From: Coccinella septempunctata
Taxonomy: Eukaryota; Arthropoda; Insecta; Coleoptera; Coccinellidae
NCBI RefSeq assembly: GCF_907165205.1
Contig: NC_058191.1
Span: forward strand, 20,540,064-20,604,063
Length of the DNA stretch: 64,000 nucleotides
Reading direction: 5' to 3'
Within the stretch, counting starts at the first letter, position 1; every line of letters begins with the position of its first letter. A program made the position numbers and the translations under genes. This document shows, piece by piece, positions 1-12,177 of the stretch. The notes below the pieces were generated by a model. That model was not told the origin of the DNA, searched no databases, and saw only the letters and a list, made by a program, of their open reading frames with translations.

Positions 1-115
1 TCAAAAATAAAAATTGAGTTTGAGTGTAGTTTTCGGTAATTCTTTTTTGGAACATAACTTCAATCCGTAATATCTAGGAGTTAAGCTAGATTCCTCGCTA
101 AATTTCAAAGCCCAT

Positions 116-836
116 TTGGAAAATTTGCGTCTAAAGTTAAAAACTAGGAATAATATCGTCCATAAACTATCTGGTACTTCATGGGGTGCTGATGCAGCCA
201 CTCTTCGAACGGCAGCCCTAGCTTTGGTTTTTTCGGTTGCTGAATATTGTTGCCCCGTTTGGATTAATAGTGCTCATGTGCAAAAAATTGATGCACAGCT
301 GAATCTTTCCATGAGAACTATAACTGGAACTATTAGATCTTCACCTATTCAATGGTTACCAGTTCTTTCAAACATTTTACCGCCTCATATTTGTAGACAG
401 ACTGCGGTTATGAATTCCTTGAAAAAATTTCAATCCTATCCCGACTCGTTCCCAATTCTATCCTATATTACCGAAAATACGATTCCAAGACTGAAGTCGC
501 GTAAACCTTTATGGTCCAACTCTTTTCTTAATTCGAATATAAAAACAAAGACCTTTGGCAGTTACTGATCCCTCGAATAGGGTTCCTGGTTTTGATCTTC
601 CCAGGAAAATATAGTGTATTCTGAATCGTATAAGAACAGGTCACGGACGTTGCAATAGTATGATTTTCAGGTGGAATTCAGTAGAAAGCCCTAGTTGTGA
701 ATGCGGGGAACCAGAAGAAACCATAAATAATCTGGTTAATCATTGTCCGATTTATGAATTTCAGGATAGTTTCAGAGCTATACATGCAGTTTCCGAATCT
801 TTTTTGAATTGGATTGTCAATTTTAAGTCAATCTGA
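116..836 (+). pseudogene. LINE reverse transcriptase, C-terminal fragment
   Basis: An open frame at 116-568 contains the post-RT thumb-like segment of LINE polymerases (TLRTAALALVFSVAEYCCP and a following region with an RTITG motif). After a frameshift near 570-620 the C-terminal zinc knuckle continues at 621-836 (RTGHGRCNS, then CECGEPEETINNLVNHCP) and ends in TGA at 834. The catalytic RT domain would lie left of the window. Exact clade not resolvable. The sequence after the stop is AT-rich and ends in a short TA tract (891-906). Confidence 0.72.
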
Positions 837-1220
837 AATAATGAATCTAATTTTATTATTTTATTTTTTTCTGCTTTTGTTTTCTCTCTCTATATATATA
901 TATATACTGATTTGGTGGTAAAAGATGGATCCACCGAAAAAAAAAGAAGTTTTTTTTTTTGTGTAGCAGGGGGAAAATCTGCAAGACAGACGAACCACCC
1001 TCTCCTGAGGGGGAACAGTGTGGGGTTTCTCACTCTCCTGAGCTCGAGACCCACTAAAAACCCTCAACTGCTTCTTGAATTTTGGTTCCGGGAATTTGCC
1101 TATAAATCGTTCATCTCATGGTCGGTTTTCTTCTCGCACACTATCGTGCTGGGATTTATGTGTTTATCCTCTATTGGATTAACACTTCATTGAATTTTTC
1201 AATAAGTTTCTGTTGTTATT

Positions 1221-3900
1221 TTAATCTCTTTTCAATTGATCTCTTGGTCTCCTTCGGTAAATTCGCATTCTCCTTTTGTCTTCCTCTGGGTCGTAGTCTA
1301 CTAGTCTCCTGAGTTCTTGATTCGGATGGTTTTTCTCTGTTTCGAATAATTTCTCTGCTTTTCTGTTCATGAATTCCGTTATGGTTTCCCATTTCAGGTC
1401 CTTATAAATCTGTCTATTCCTTACAAACCAAGGTGCACCTATTGCACATCGTAGCAGCTTGTTTTCAGTGGCCCGAATTCTTTTGATATGGCTCTTTGCC
1501 GCGAAGCCCCAGGCAACTGATCCATAAGTCAGTTGAGGCCTAGCAACGGCTTTGATTATCTTCAATTTTGTCTCTTTCGACATGTGGCTTCTTCTTCCTA
1601 TTAAAGGGTAGAGTCTATTCATCGCTGCTTTCGTTTTGTCGATTGCTTGTTTGATATGACTTTTCCAAGTAAGTCCTTTGTCAAGCGTTATTCCTAAATA
1701 TTTGGCTTCATTTTTCCAGTAGATTTCTTCGCAGTCAACATCCAGTTTCGTTGTGGGTCGCAGTCTTCTCTTCTGTAGTAATATTGCTTGGCTCTTTTGT
1801 CCATTGAGCTTGATTTTCCACTTTATGCACCAGTCATTTGTTTCGTCAATCGTCTCTTGTAGAACTCTTTCTATTACTTCTGGGTTGCAGTGTCGAGTTG
1901 CTATGCCTGTGTCGTCAGCATATAACGTTAGCATGGTTCTTGGATTTTTCGGAATATCGTGGATGTATATGTTGTACAGAAGTGGCCCAAGTATCCTTGG
2001 GGTACTCCAGCCTCTATATCTCTTGTTGAGGAGCATTCTCCTCCCACTTTCACGTAAAATCTTCTATTTTTGAAATAATTCCTGATCAACTTGCATATTT
2101 TGATCGCATATCCAGCACATCTCATCTTATATATTAATCCTTCATGCCATACTCTGTCGAATGCTCTGGCGACGTCTAGTAAAACAAGATCTGTAGCTTG
2201 TTTATTCTGGAATCCCTCTGTTATGTACTCTGTGAGCCTTAATAATTGTTGTTCTGTTGAATGCTCTCTTCTGAATCCGAACTGTTCTGGTGGTATTAGT
2301 TTCAGATTTTCGGTTTCCTCATTTAGCCTCGTGGCGATAATTCTTTCTACTACTTTTCCTAACGCCGACAGTGAACTTATCGGTCTGTAGTTTTGTGGAA
2401 ACTTCTTCTTTTTGAATGGTTTATTGAATACTATGACTTCTGCTGTTTTCCATTGTTCTGGGTAGTGTTCTGTCCTCATAATTCCCTTCGCGGTATTTGT
2501 TAGAGCAGCTATACCTTTTCTAGGTAATTTCTTCAACATAACATTCGTTATTTTATCGCTTCCGGGAGCTTTCCTCTTCTTCAAACTTCTAATTATTCCC
2601 CTGATTTCATTTGGCGATGTTGGCTTGTCTATTGCAGCAGTCGCTGGTAATTCTTCTATTTCTTCATCATTTTCTTCAATGTAATTTATTCTCGATTCTC
2701 GTTCGATCGAGTCCGCCAATGCATCTGCCTTATCAGTATTGGTATACGCCATTCCCCTTTCTCCGTGTAGGGGTGGAATTTTAGTCTTTTCTCCTCGTAG
2801 GCTTTTATGCATTCTCCATGCAGAATGATAGATTGTATTCAGTTCTTGAACCCTTTTGTTCCATCTGCTTGTTCTCAAATCTTTCAGGGCATTTTTCAGA
2901 ACTTGGCTATGGCGGTTGAGGTTCCTTCTATTCAGATCATTTTTATTCATCCGATATATTCTTCTGAGTCTTCGATTTTCTTGTATAAGATCTTTTACTT
3001 CTTTAGGCGTATCGCCATGCGGATGACTTGGTGCTGGTCTCTTCACTCTTCTCGTGCTTTTTTCGTAAGCTTTCAATATAATCTCTTCCAGTTTATCAAC
3101 CGCACATTCCAGATCCTCTGGAGTGCTTATTGTTGGAATTTCTGTTATTTCCGATTGTATTAAATGGCTGTATTTAGCCCAATTGGTATATTCTCTTATT
3201 TCCATCAGTTTTTCTCTTTTTTCTTCTCCAATTGTCAATTCGACGGGATTGTGGTTTGAGGTTCCATCTTCCAAAGTTTCAATAGAGAATTCTTGAGTTA
3301 TATTTTTCAATATCGCGATATCTATTACATCTGGTATTCCTATACCAAAAGCAAGATATGTCGGTAACTCTGGTCCAATCACTATGGTATTTTGTTTTTC
3401 GGCGAAATCCTTGAGTTTTTTGCCATTTCTATTCTCTGCTCTGCTGTTCCATAATGGGGATTTACAGTTGAAATCTCCGATGCAGATTTTCGGGTTTGTC
3501 CCTTCCAACTGTTGTTTATCTCCTCTTCCAATAAATTGTTTGGTGGTCGCTTATATGCCGAGGTAATTTCGACTCTTTGACGATTCAATTCGGCAACAAT
3601 CGTGACTGTTCCTGTTTCTCCTTGTGTTTCGTCGGATCTGCTTTTGAAGTAGTGTTTCAGATCTGTTCTCACCAATATTGCTACTCCTCCTCCGGTGTTT
3701 GTAATTCTGTCACATCTATACGTTTCATAATTCATGAAATTCAGTCGTCTGTTCCGGTTTATTCTTGTTTCCTGTAGGGCTATAATATCAGGTTGCCTCT
3801 CTGATATTATTTCTTCTATCTCGGCTTTCCGGGCGTTGATTCCGTTTATGTTCCACGACATTATCTTGAGGGATTTCTTCCTAATATCCGTAAGGTCCAT
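1221..3900 (-). pseudogene. Jockey ORF2 (AP endonuclease + reverse transcriptase), frameshifted, element A
   Basis: The endonuclease starts at 3900 with MSWNINGINARKAEIEEII, then LQETRINR, and GDFNCKS. A frameshift near 3400-3500 joins the second frame (1928-3508), which has the RT blocks NYRPISSLSALGKVVE, PEQFGFRREHSTEQQLL, VLLDVARAFDRVW and a GVPQG motif. A second frameshift near 1990, right after GVPQG, moves to 1221-2036 with LTLYADDTGIA and the thumb. A third of the protein is therefore out of frame. No RNase H domain is seen, as expected for Jockey. Confidence 0.82.
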
Positions 3901-5282
3901 TAATTCAGTTTACTAAATAATGCTTGGAGTTTTTTCTCCATTTCCCTCTCAATTTTCAACATTATCTTGTTGAAATTTTTTGCCGTGAAGATATCGGCTG
4001 ATTCAGATATCTTTTTCTTCTCCTGTTGACTGTTCACAGCCTGTTTCATTGTAAGCTTCTTCTGTCCTTCTTTTTTCTGAACGGGTTTTGGAGTCTCCCT
4101 CTTCTTTTCCTGCTCTGTAGGTTGGATCTTCGCTACTTCCTGAATTTTCTGTTCAGAAGTTGTTGTTTTTGTTACCTTATTTTTCTGTTCAGCTGATTTT
4201 CAAGAATTCTTCTTTCTGGTCACCAACTTGAACTCGCTACATACTTTGTAGCTAGCTGGATGGCCCTCTTCTCCACATAAGACGCATGTGGCATTTCTCT
4301 CTTCACCTTTTCTAGTGAGTGTGCAGTCATTGCTGCTATGACTTCCTGAGCACTTCACACGCATCTCCACGGGAAGGAGCATTTGTTTTGTGCATGTCCG
4401 TACCTTTGGCACCTAAAGCAAGGGTTGGACTTTCAGGCCTCTTTTTGTGTTCAACCACAATACAGAGGTTGTAGAGTCGCTTCACTTTGAAGATTTCCTT
4501 TTTCTGGGTTTTAACCAGGTAGAGAGGTATGGGCTTCTTCGTCTTGTTCGATGTCATTCTGGACACCTCAGCGTCTGATATTCCCTGGAATATCAGGTCG
4601 TCCTTAATCAACGCAAGATCAGCGTCGATTGGTAAATGCCTAATGACGGCATATATCTTCTCCTCCTCCATTTGGTAGGTAAAAAATTCTTTACCATGCT
4701 GCTCGAAGAATTTTGTGATTTTTCTAAAATCATCTACGGTTGACGCGATGATTTTTATACCGTCTTTAACTACAGTTGCGCGGTTGTAGTTTATCTTTTT
4801 TGTGTAGAGAGATTTAGATATCTCTACCCAATCTGAGGTGGCCATCATCGTGATGGGTGGAATTTTATCTCTTTTAGGCACTCCCGTTGCCTTCTTGACA
4901 GTCCCCTCATCAGAAGAGGAGCTTTCTTTTCGCGCGCGTTTAGTTGGGGGCGTGTTTGGGGCCTTCGCAACCTGCGTTGAATCATTTTACCTTGTTTCGG
5001 GTTGTGAAACAATTCCTTTAAGGGAATTACTTTTGGAACCCGCTACCGGTTTTGTGATTGCGGCGTAAGTGGGAGATTTCGGCATATTATTGCGGGTCAT
5101 TTCCTCCCTCAAGAGGCGCATCTCACCGACAGTGACACAGTTTCAGTCAGTTTGACTATTTGAGCTTTCAACTGCCCATTTTCTTCTCTGAGCTTCACAA
5201 GCTCCTCGTGTTCGCCTTCGCTGAATTCTTCAGCATCGGTCGCTTCCATGTAGGAACCCTCATTATCTGAGGTCTCCGACAT
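3900..5282 (-). pseudogene. Jockey ORF1 (gag-like nucleic-acid-binding protein), broken, element A
   Basis: Begins MSETSDNEG at 5282. Recognisable: a coiled-coil-like N terminus, the central PRE_C2HC-type domain (about 4881-4440, including IYAVIRHLPIDADLALI), then CCHC knuckles (VKCSGSHSSNDC and CVLCGEEGHPASYKVC), and a lysine-rich tail ending KLQALFSKLN. Frameshifts or deletions near 4400-4430, 4200 and 4900-5100 break it. Its stop overlaps the ORF2 start as TAATG. ORF1p coats element RNA to form the retrotransposition particle. Confidence 0.78.
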
Positions 5283-5965
5283 GGTTTTATACTCAAAAAT
5301 CTCAAAATATCAAAGGATTTGAAAATAATAAAATATTCAGGAATCTTCGCTGAAATAGTCTAATATAACTATGGTATAAAGCCAAAAGTTTTCTACGCTA
5401 TGAGAAAAATCAGAAAAAAGATACGAAAAATAAGCTCACCTGATGTTTTCTGCAGTACCAACGAAAAACAAATTCTGGACACTGAGGATGTACACAAACT
5501 TTGAAAATTTTAACGAATTAAAATTCCGATAACAAATATAGAACCTACACAAACTTCTCAGTCGGAATTAAATATTCCGTAGCTTTGTTACTGGGCACTT
5601 TCACCTCGACTTTCTCTTCCGCTTTCTCTTTTATAGCACTAGGAGCACTGTAGCACGTCTTCTTTTGTCAAGCGAATGACTCGGAATGATCCAAGAAGTT
5701 TTTTTTTTTTTTTTTTTTGGTGTAGCAGGGGGAAAATCTGCAAACAGACGAACACACCCTCTGCTGAGGGGGAACAGTGTGGGGATTCTCACTCTCTGAG
5801 CTCGAGACCCACTAAAAACCCTTAACTGCTTCTTCATAGGTTCCGGGCATTTTGCCTATTAACCAGTTGACTCTTATGGTTTCTGGACTCTCACACGATC
5901 ATAGTCGTGTTGATAGTTGTATGCTGCCTATAGCTTTTATAGGTTAAGCTCTTCTTTGGTTACAT

Positions 5966-8616
5966 TTAAATCCTTAACTGATCTCTCGGTCTTCGGTGGT
6001 AGGTTCTTGACCTTCTAGCTTCTTCTGTTGGATCGTAGTCGACTAATCTTCGTAGTTCCTCATTTGGATGTTGTTTGGCTTTGTCGAATATCCTTTCCGC
6101 CTTTCTCTTCATAAATTCTGTAACTGGTTCCCATTCCAAGTCCTTGTAGATTTGTTTGTTCCTAACAAACCAGGGTACGTCCATCGCCATTCTAAGGAGT
6201 TTATTCTCAGTGGCCTGTATTCTCTTGATGTGGGTCTTGGCTGCGAAGCCCCATGCCGCCGATCCATATGTGAGTTGTGGTCGCGCAATAGTTTTAATCA
6301 TCGTCAACTTGATGTTCTTATTCATATGACTTCTTCTGCCTATGAGTGGATAAAGTTTACTCATTGCGGCTTTTGTTTTATCAACAGCACATTTGATGTG
6401 GTTTTTCCATGTAAGTCCTCTGTCAAGCGTCACTCCTAGATATGTTGCTTCATTTTTCCATTCAACCTCTTGTCCATCAACTTCAAGGTTTTCTTCCATC
6501 CTCAATCTTCTCTTTTGCAGTAATATTGCTTGAGTCTTTCTTCCATTGATTTGGATTTTCCATTTGATGCACCATTTGAGTAATTCATCTATGGCTTCCT
6601 GCAGTCTCCGGTGTATGATCTCTGGGCGTCGATGTCTGAACGCTATTCCTGTGTCATCTGCGTACAAGGTGAGCATATTCCTAGCATTCTTCGGGATATT
6701 ATAAACGTATATTACGTAAAGCAGAGGTCCAAGTACCGATCCTTGTGGCACTCCCGCTTCCAATTGTCTGGTTTGAGAGGTTGCTCCATCTATCTTAACA
6801 TAAAAGTTTCTATTCCTCAGATAGTTCCTTATAATCTTGCATAGCTTGGTCGAATATCCTGCTTTTTTCATCTTGTAGATTAGGCCTTCGTGCCATACTC
6901 TATCAAAAGCTCTCTCGATATCCATCAGAACTAATCCTGTGGCCTGTTTTGTCTGCATTCCTTCGGTGACGTATTCTATGAGCCGTAGTAATTGGAGTTC
7001 AGTCGAGTGTTCTCGTCGGAATCCAAATTGTTCGGGTGGGATTATCTTCAACATTTCTGTTTCCTCATTCAGCCTTTTGGCGATAACCCTCTCGACGACT
7101 TTTCCTAGTGCTGATAGTAGGCTGATTGGTCTATAATTTTGAGGAAATTTCCGTTCCTTTCCAGGCTTGTTGAAAACTATAATTTCTGCAGTTTTCCATC
7201 TCTTTGGGTAGTATTCGGTCCTCATCACTCCGTTTGTTATATTCGTCAAGGCTGCTATTCCCTTTCTAGGCAATTTCTTCAACATATAATTCGTTATCCT
7301 ATCTTCTCCCGGTGATTTCCGGTTTTTCAGTTTCATTATGATCTCTTTGATTTCTTCGTTTGCCTCCACTTCTTCTTCTAGATCTTCATTGTCATCATCA
7401 TTTCTGTAATTTATTCTGGCTTCTCTCTCAATTGTGTCGGCAAGTGCTTCGGCTTTTTCAAGTCTCGTATATACCATTCCGTTTGCTCCATGCAGTGGAG
7501 GTATAACTGTCTGTTCTAGTCGTAAGCGTTTTTGCATTTTCCAAGCCGAGTGATCTATTGTATTCAGTTCCCTTAATCTCTGGTGCCATCTGTTATTACG
7601 CAGTTCTGTTAAAGCATTTTTCAATACTGACTATGCTTATTCAGTTTCTTCTTGTCTTCTTCTCTTTTTGTTGTTCTGTAGATTTTCCTGAGTCTTCTGT
7701 TCTTTTTTATAAGTTCCTTTATATCCCTTGGCGTATCTCCATGTGAATGTTTCGGAATTGGTTTCCTTATTCTCTTGGTGCTTTCTTCATAGGCTTCTTT
7801 TATATGATTTTCCAATTTTTCAACTGCTTCATCTAATTCATCCTGGGTGTTTATTTGGGGAATTTCCCTGATTTTCTCCTGAAGTAAATTCTTATATTTC
7901 TCCCAGTCTGTGCGATCCTTGGTTTGTGTCTCTTCTTCGTTTCTTGGGCCATGTCCCACTATGAATTCTATGGGATTGTGGTCTGAAGTTCCGTCTTCTA
8001 TTGTATCAATGTTGATTTCTTCAGTGATGTCTTTCATTACGACAATGTCCAGTACATCGGGTAGTCCATTTACTCTTGGTATGTAGGTCGGTATATCAGG
8101 TCCTATCACAACTGCATTAAGTTTTTCAGCATAAATCTTCAGTCTTCTCCCGTTTGTATTTTCCACCCTACTGTTCCATTCCTGCGATTTGCAGTTAAGA
8201 TCACCAATTATGATTTTCGGGTGTCTTCCTTCTAGTAGCATTTTTAGATCCTCTTCCAGCATGTCCTTATCCGGTGATTTATAAGTTGAAATAATCTTCA
8301 CTTGCCCTCGATTAGTATTCACAATAATCGATATTGCTTCTACTTCTTGTCCATTGAATATTTGGTCGAAATGGTGATCCATATTCCTTCTAGCCAGTAT
8401 AGCAACGCCACCTGTGCTGTTAGGTCTATCATTTCTGTAAATATCGTAATTGGGAAATGCTATCCGAACGTTGGGGTTAAGTCTCGTTTCTTGGAGAGCT
8501 ATGACATCCGGTCTCTTTTCTTCAATCAGTTCTTCGAATTCTGATCTGCGGGCTCTCAATCCTTCGACGTTCCAAGAGACGATTATGAGATTGTTCTTTA
8601 TCGTCGTGTCAGCCAT
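5966..8616 (-). pseudogene. Jockey ORF2 (endonuclease-RT), one frameshift (element B)
   Basis: Frame 1 (8616-7621, 331 aa): apurinic-like endonuclease with WNVEGL, LQETRLNP, IIGDLNCKSQEW and SDHNPIEF, the catalytic signatures. Frame 2 (7624-5966, 552 aa): RT with KSPGEDRITN, NYRPISLLSALGKVVERV, GFRREHSTELQLLRL, ATGLVLMDIERAFDRVWH, GVPQGSVLGPLLY, LYADDTG, and a thumb with YLGVTLDRGLTWKNH. The two frames join at HSQ / LKNAL, where a single base is missing compared with element A. A TAA replaces CAA near the C terminus, trimming two residues relative to element D. Role: target-primed reverse transcription. Confidence 0.88.
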
Positions 8617-10013
8617 TAAATATTCTTAATAATTTGCTGCATCTTCTTCTCAATCTCTTTCTCCAGATTCTGCATCATCGTGCTGAGGAGGTTTTTCGTG
8701 AACTTATCCAGTTCCTCAGTGATTCCAGAAATTCCTTTTCTGGTTTCGGCTTTTTTGACGGTTTTTGCCTTTCCCGTCTTTTTCTCTGGTTTCTTCGTCT
8801 CTTTGACTGCTTTGGTTGCAGTTTCCTGGGGTTTCTTCACTTCCGAAGAGTTTGGGGATGGCCTCGGTGTATTTTCTGTTGGCCTCGAGCTGGTCTGGTT
8901 CGATCTTGGCGATCTCTTGGTTTTTTTAGTGACCAATTTCCATTCGCTACATCCCTTGTAGCTGGCTGGATGTCCTTGCTCTCCACAGAGAACACAAGAG
9001 GCATTTCGCTCCTCGTTCTCCCTGGTAAGCGTACACTCCTTGGAGCTGTGATTACCGGAGCATTTCACGCACCTCCATGGAAAAGTGCACTTACTTTGGG
9101 CATGTCCATATCGCTGACAGCGGTAACATTGTCCAGGCCCGGTCGTCCTTCTCTTAGGTTCAACAACACAGTTCATGTTGTAGAGCCTTCTCACCTCGAA
9201 GATACCCTTATTCTGGGTTTTAACCAGCAATAAGGGCATCTGATTTTTTGTTTTATTTGAGGTCATCCTTATGACCTCAGCATCGACGATCCCTTGATCC
9301 TTGAGGTCGTCAAGTATCGTCGGGATATCTGCATCCAGCGGTAGGTATCTCACTACCGCGTAAATTTTCTTCTCCTCTTCTCGTTGGAGAGTGTAAAACT
9401 CTCTGTTGATTTTGTGGAGGAATTCAGTCATCCTTCGATGATCTTGTGGGGTTTGTGGGACGACCCTAATTTCGTCCTTCACAGTAGTCGCTCTGCTGTA
9501 ATTTATTCCGTTTCGCATTAACGCGTTGGAAATTGACGTCCATTCGGACGTACCTCTCAGGGTAACTGGGGGGATTTTTTCTTTTCTCTCCACTGGAGTG
9601 GTTTTCTCTTGGGCTGGGGTTTCCAAGACTCTTTTCTTGTTTGTATCTTCATTGGACGAGGAGCTATCCTTTCTCACTCTTTTGGCGGGTGGGGAAATTT
9701 TGGTTTGAGGGGTTTTGACCACCTCCATCTTCTGTTTTTGAACCGGTAAGTTCACTTCTTGGACATTTTTCAAAATAATGTTCTTCTTGAGTGCTTTGGA
9801 GTAAGGACTTTCCTTATTTCCCTCCTGCAACTCGAGCCTCTCCCTGAGATTTTTAATCTCAGCAACTAAGCTAGATACGCATCTATCTAACTCATTCACC
9901 CTCGCTTTCAAACTTGCGTTCTCCTCTCTCAAAATATCGTGTTCGGACACGACATTAGCGATTTCTGGCGCGTCTTCTTCCATTACGGAATCGCAGTCCG
10001 AATGGTCAGACAT
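8616..10013 (-). CDS. Jockey ORF1 protein, 465 aa, intact (element B)
   Basis: Nucleic-acid-binding ORF1 protein that packages element RNA. Order: acidic N terminus and coiled coil (residues 1-70, heptads in LREENASLKARVNELD), a lysine/serine-rich linker, PRE_C2HC-type domain (about 155-285, with IYAVVRYLPLDADIP), three CCHC knuckles (about 290-360: CYRCQRYGHAQSKC, CVKCSGNHSSKEC, CVLCGEQGHPASYKGC), then a basic tail ending in a second predicted coiled coil (LEKEIEKKMQQIIKNI). Start is the ATG at 10013. The stop overlaps the ORF2 start by one base (TAATG), suggesting termination-reinitiation coupling. Confidence 0.88.
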   Translation of the reverse strand: MSDHSDCDSVMEEDAPEIANVVSEHDILREENASLKARVNELDRCVSSLVAEIKNLRERLELQEGNKESPYSKALKKNIILKNVQEVNLPVQKQKMEVVKTPQTKISPPAKRVRKDSSSSNEDTNKKRVLETPAQEKTTPVERKEKIPPVTLRGTSEWTSISNALMRNGINYSRATTVKDEIRVVPQTPQDHRRMTEFLHKINREFYTLQREEEKKIYAVVRYLPLDADIPTILDDLKDQGIVDAEVIRMTSNKTKNQMPLLLVKTQNKGIFEVRRLYNMNCVVEPKRRTTGPGQCYRCQRYGHAQSKCTFPWRCVKCSGNHSSKECTLTRENEERNASCVLCGEQGHPASYKGCSEWKLVTKKTKRSPRSNQTSSRPTENTPRPSPNSSEVKKPQETATKAVKETKKPEKKTGKAKTVKKAETRKGISGITEELDKFTKNLLSTMMQNLEKEIEKKMQQIIKNI

Positions 10014-10459
10014 TTTAGAATCTAATTAATAATTACTTTGCTACTCAAAGAAATTGGAAATAAAATTTTTAAAGACAAAAGAAAAATGTATCTCATGCAT
10101 AAAAACAAAACGGCTCATCAAAAATTCTCTACGCTATGAGAAAAATCAGAAAGAAAGATACGAAAAATAAGCTCACCTGATGTTTTCTGCAGTACCAACG
10201 AGAAAAAAAATCCCTGGACACTTAGGATGAACACCAACTTTGAAAATTTTAACGAATTAAAATTCCGATAACAAATATAGAACCTACAAAAACTCCACAG
10301 ACGGAATCAAATATTCCGTAGCTTTGTTAGTGGGCACTTTCACCTCCGCTTTCACTTTTACGGCACTGTGACTTTCTCGTCCGCTTTCTCTTTTATAGCA
10401 CTAGGAGCACTGTAGCACGTCTTCTCCTGTCAAGCGATTGACTCGGAATATCCAAGAAG

Positions 10460-12000
10460 TAAACAGGGCCAACAAAATAAACCCTGCTTGAAATTGCTAC
10501 CGCACAGTCATTGGTGATTGTCATACCAATGGGACTTGAAAGAACGTGAAAATGTGCCGCCGTGCTTTTATCGGATTTTAAAATGTTGAGCGATGGCATC
10601 TGGCGGCCAATTGTGACAACTTCCTTTCGATTATTATCGTTCATTCGCGAATTTCTAGTAAAGAACAAATAATGTTATGCAGGGGATTTATTTCAAGCGA
10701 TTATAGCTTTTGGATAATCTTCTAAAATTCTAAACCAATGGTCATTTTCGTAATTCACAAATACGCAGAATAAACGCGAAACGCTCATTCCAAATTCTAA
10801 CTGTTTTAACCCCCCAGCCTCTCGCCCCACGCAAAAACGGGAGCCGAAGAGCCCGAGGCCTCCATCGCGAAACGCGACGAAGGGCGAAATTTTTCGAAAT
10901 TACTCGAAAGGCGAACGATTGCAGTGCCTACCATCCGCCTTAATACCTCGTGTCCTTCACTATACTATACGCTCATTTCTTTGCCGATGCATTGCGCTGA
11001 CGTGTATAGGTAGAATTGCAGGCGCTTTGATAATAGATCGCCAACAGTTCGTCGTAAACTTATTATAAATGATTGAAATTAATTAACGAGGCCTGATGTA
11101 AAAAAAAATAGTTATTTTGATTGATAAATGCACTGAAGGCTTTTACAGGTAGGGTAGGCGACGCCTACCTTGCCTATCCCGACGAGCCGCAACTGGCACG
11201 TGTTTTGTTCCAGTAAAGTAGTAAAGTCTGCAAATAGATTTCGAGGAAGGAACAAAATCATTGTACCTCTCCCATGCTCATATATAAAAAGAACCAGGGG
11301 TCCATCGATATGATGGATTCATAAGAGCACTGTGTATGTGGAACATATAGAAGATATATTGTTTTATCAGAGAAAGTGATTGTCCTACATTAGTATTGGC
11401 TCTTCGTTTTTGAATATAAGTAATGATGAAATCAATTTTCTAAAAAAAAATTGAATCGAAATTTTTTTTTATATTTGGTCAACATAAAACTGAATGAAGT
11501 TATCATTAGTAAATCATATATTTATAATGACAATAATTCTGTAAGTGAACTACAGATTAGATAATATATAACTTAAAAAAAGATATAAATATCACCTTGT
11601 GAGTCAATACTCATAATGGAATTTTACAATTTTCAAATTCAAATATCGATTGAATTATCACATGAAGAAATATTTTTTGAACATCATCAACTGATGTTAC
11701 CACTAATTACACTAATTAATGCATATCAGTGACATATGATGTGAATCTAAATCATTTCCAAGCTGGAACTAGATGCAGTCGGAACTTCTTCGAAGAGGCA
11801 CATTTTTTCCAAACTGAATGCTGAAATTCAATAAGATATTATAACACTGTCAATTAAAAATATGCGGGGTGTTTACTGAAGATGCATCTAAATGCAGGAG
11901 GTGATCCATACAAATCATAATAAATAAAACACACACACAATATATGAATATATATATATATATAGTGAATTCGAAGTATTGCCGAGTACCCATAGTATTC
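10460..12000. other. Non-coding stretch with GC-rich CpG patch
   Basis: No convincing gene. At 10805-10905 there is an unusually GC- and CpG-rich patch (CTCGCCCCACGC, CATCGCGAAACGCGACGAAG) in otherwise AT-rich DNA. A TATA-like CATATATAAAAAG occurs at about 11279-11291. A short palindrome, TAGGCGACGCCTA, is at about 11156-11168. The rest is AT-rich. The patch could be a promoter or CpG-rich repeat remnant; no adjoining ORF supports a gene. Confidence 0.3.
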
Positions 12001-12002
12001 TA

Positions 12003-12177
<175 letters not shown>

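Larger units (their letters stand above)
950..5688 (-). mobile_element. Jockey-clade LINE, element A (full length, decayed)
   Basis: Read on the minus strand: 5' UTR 5688-5283, ORF1 5282-3900, ORF2 3900-about 1221, 3' UTR, poly(A) at 960-950. The 5' UTR matches that of element B over about 320 bp, and the 3' UTR matches elements B, C and D, ending in CCCCCTGCTACAC before poly(A). The proteins differ clearly from B, so A and C form a second subfamily that shares UTRs with B and D. ORF1 and ORF2 both carry frameshifts, so A cannot be autonomous. Confidence 0.85.
5699..10449 (-). mobile_element. Jockey-clade LINE, element B (full length, nearly intact)
   Basis: Minus strand: 5' UTR 10449-10014, ORF1 10013-8616, ORF2 8616-5966, 3' UTR 5965-5719, poly(A) 5718-5699 (T run on plus strand). 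Target duplication ATCCAAGAAG lies at 5689-5698 and 10450-10459. Only one frame-breaking lesion is visible, a 1-nt deletion in ORF2 near 7624. B sits directly against the 5' end of element A. Confidence 0.9.

Noticed and set aside
6068..6439. Plus-strand frames of 60-199 codons over the Jockey elements (also near 8634, 1753 and 61836)
   Set aside because: Antisense shadows of ORF1/ORF2; no independent motifs.
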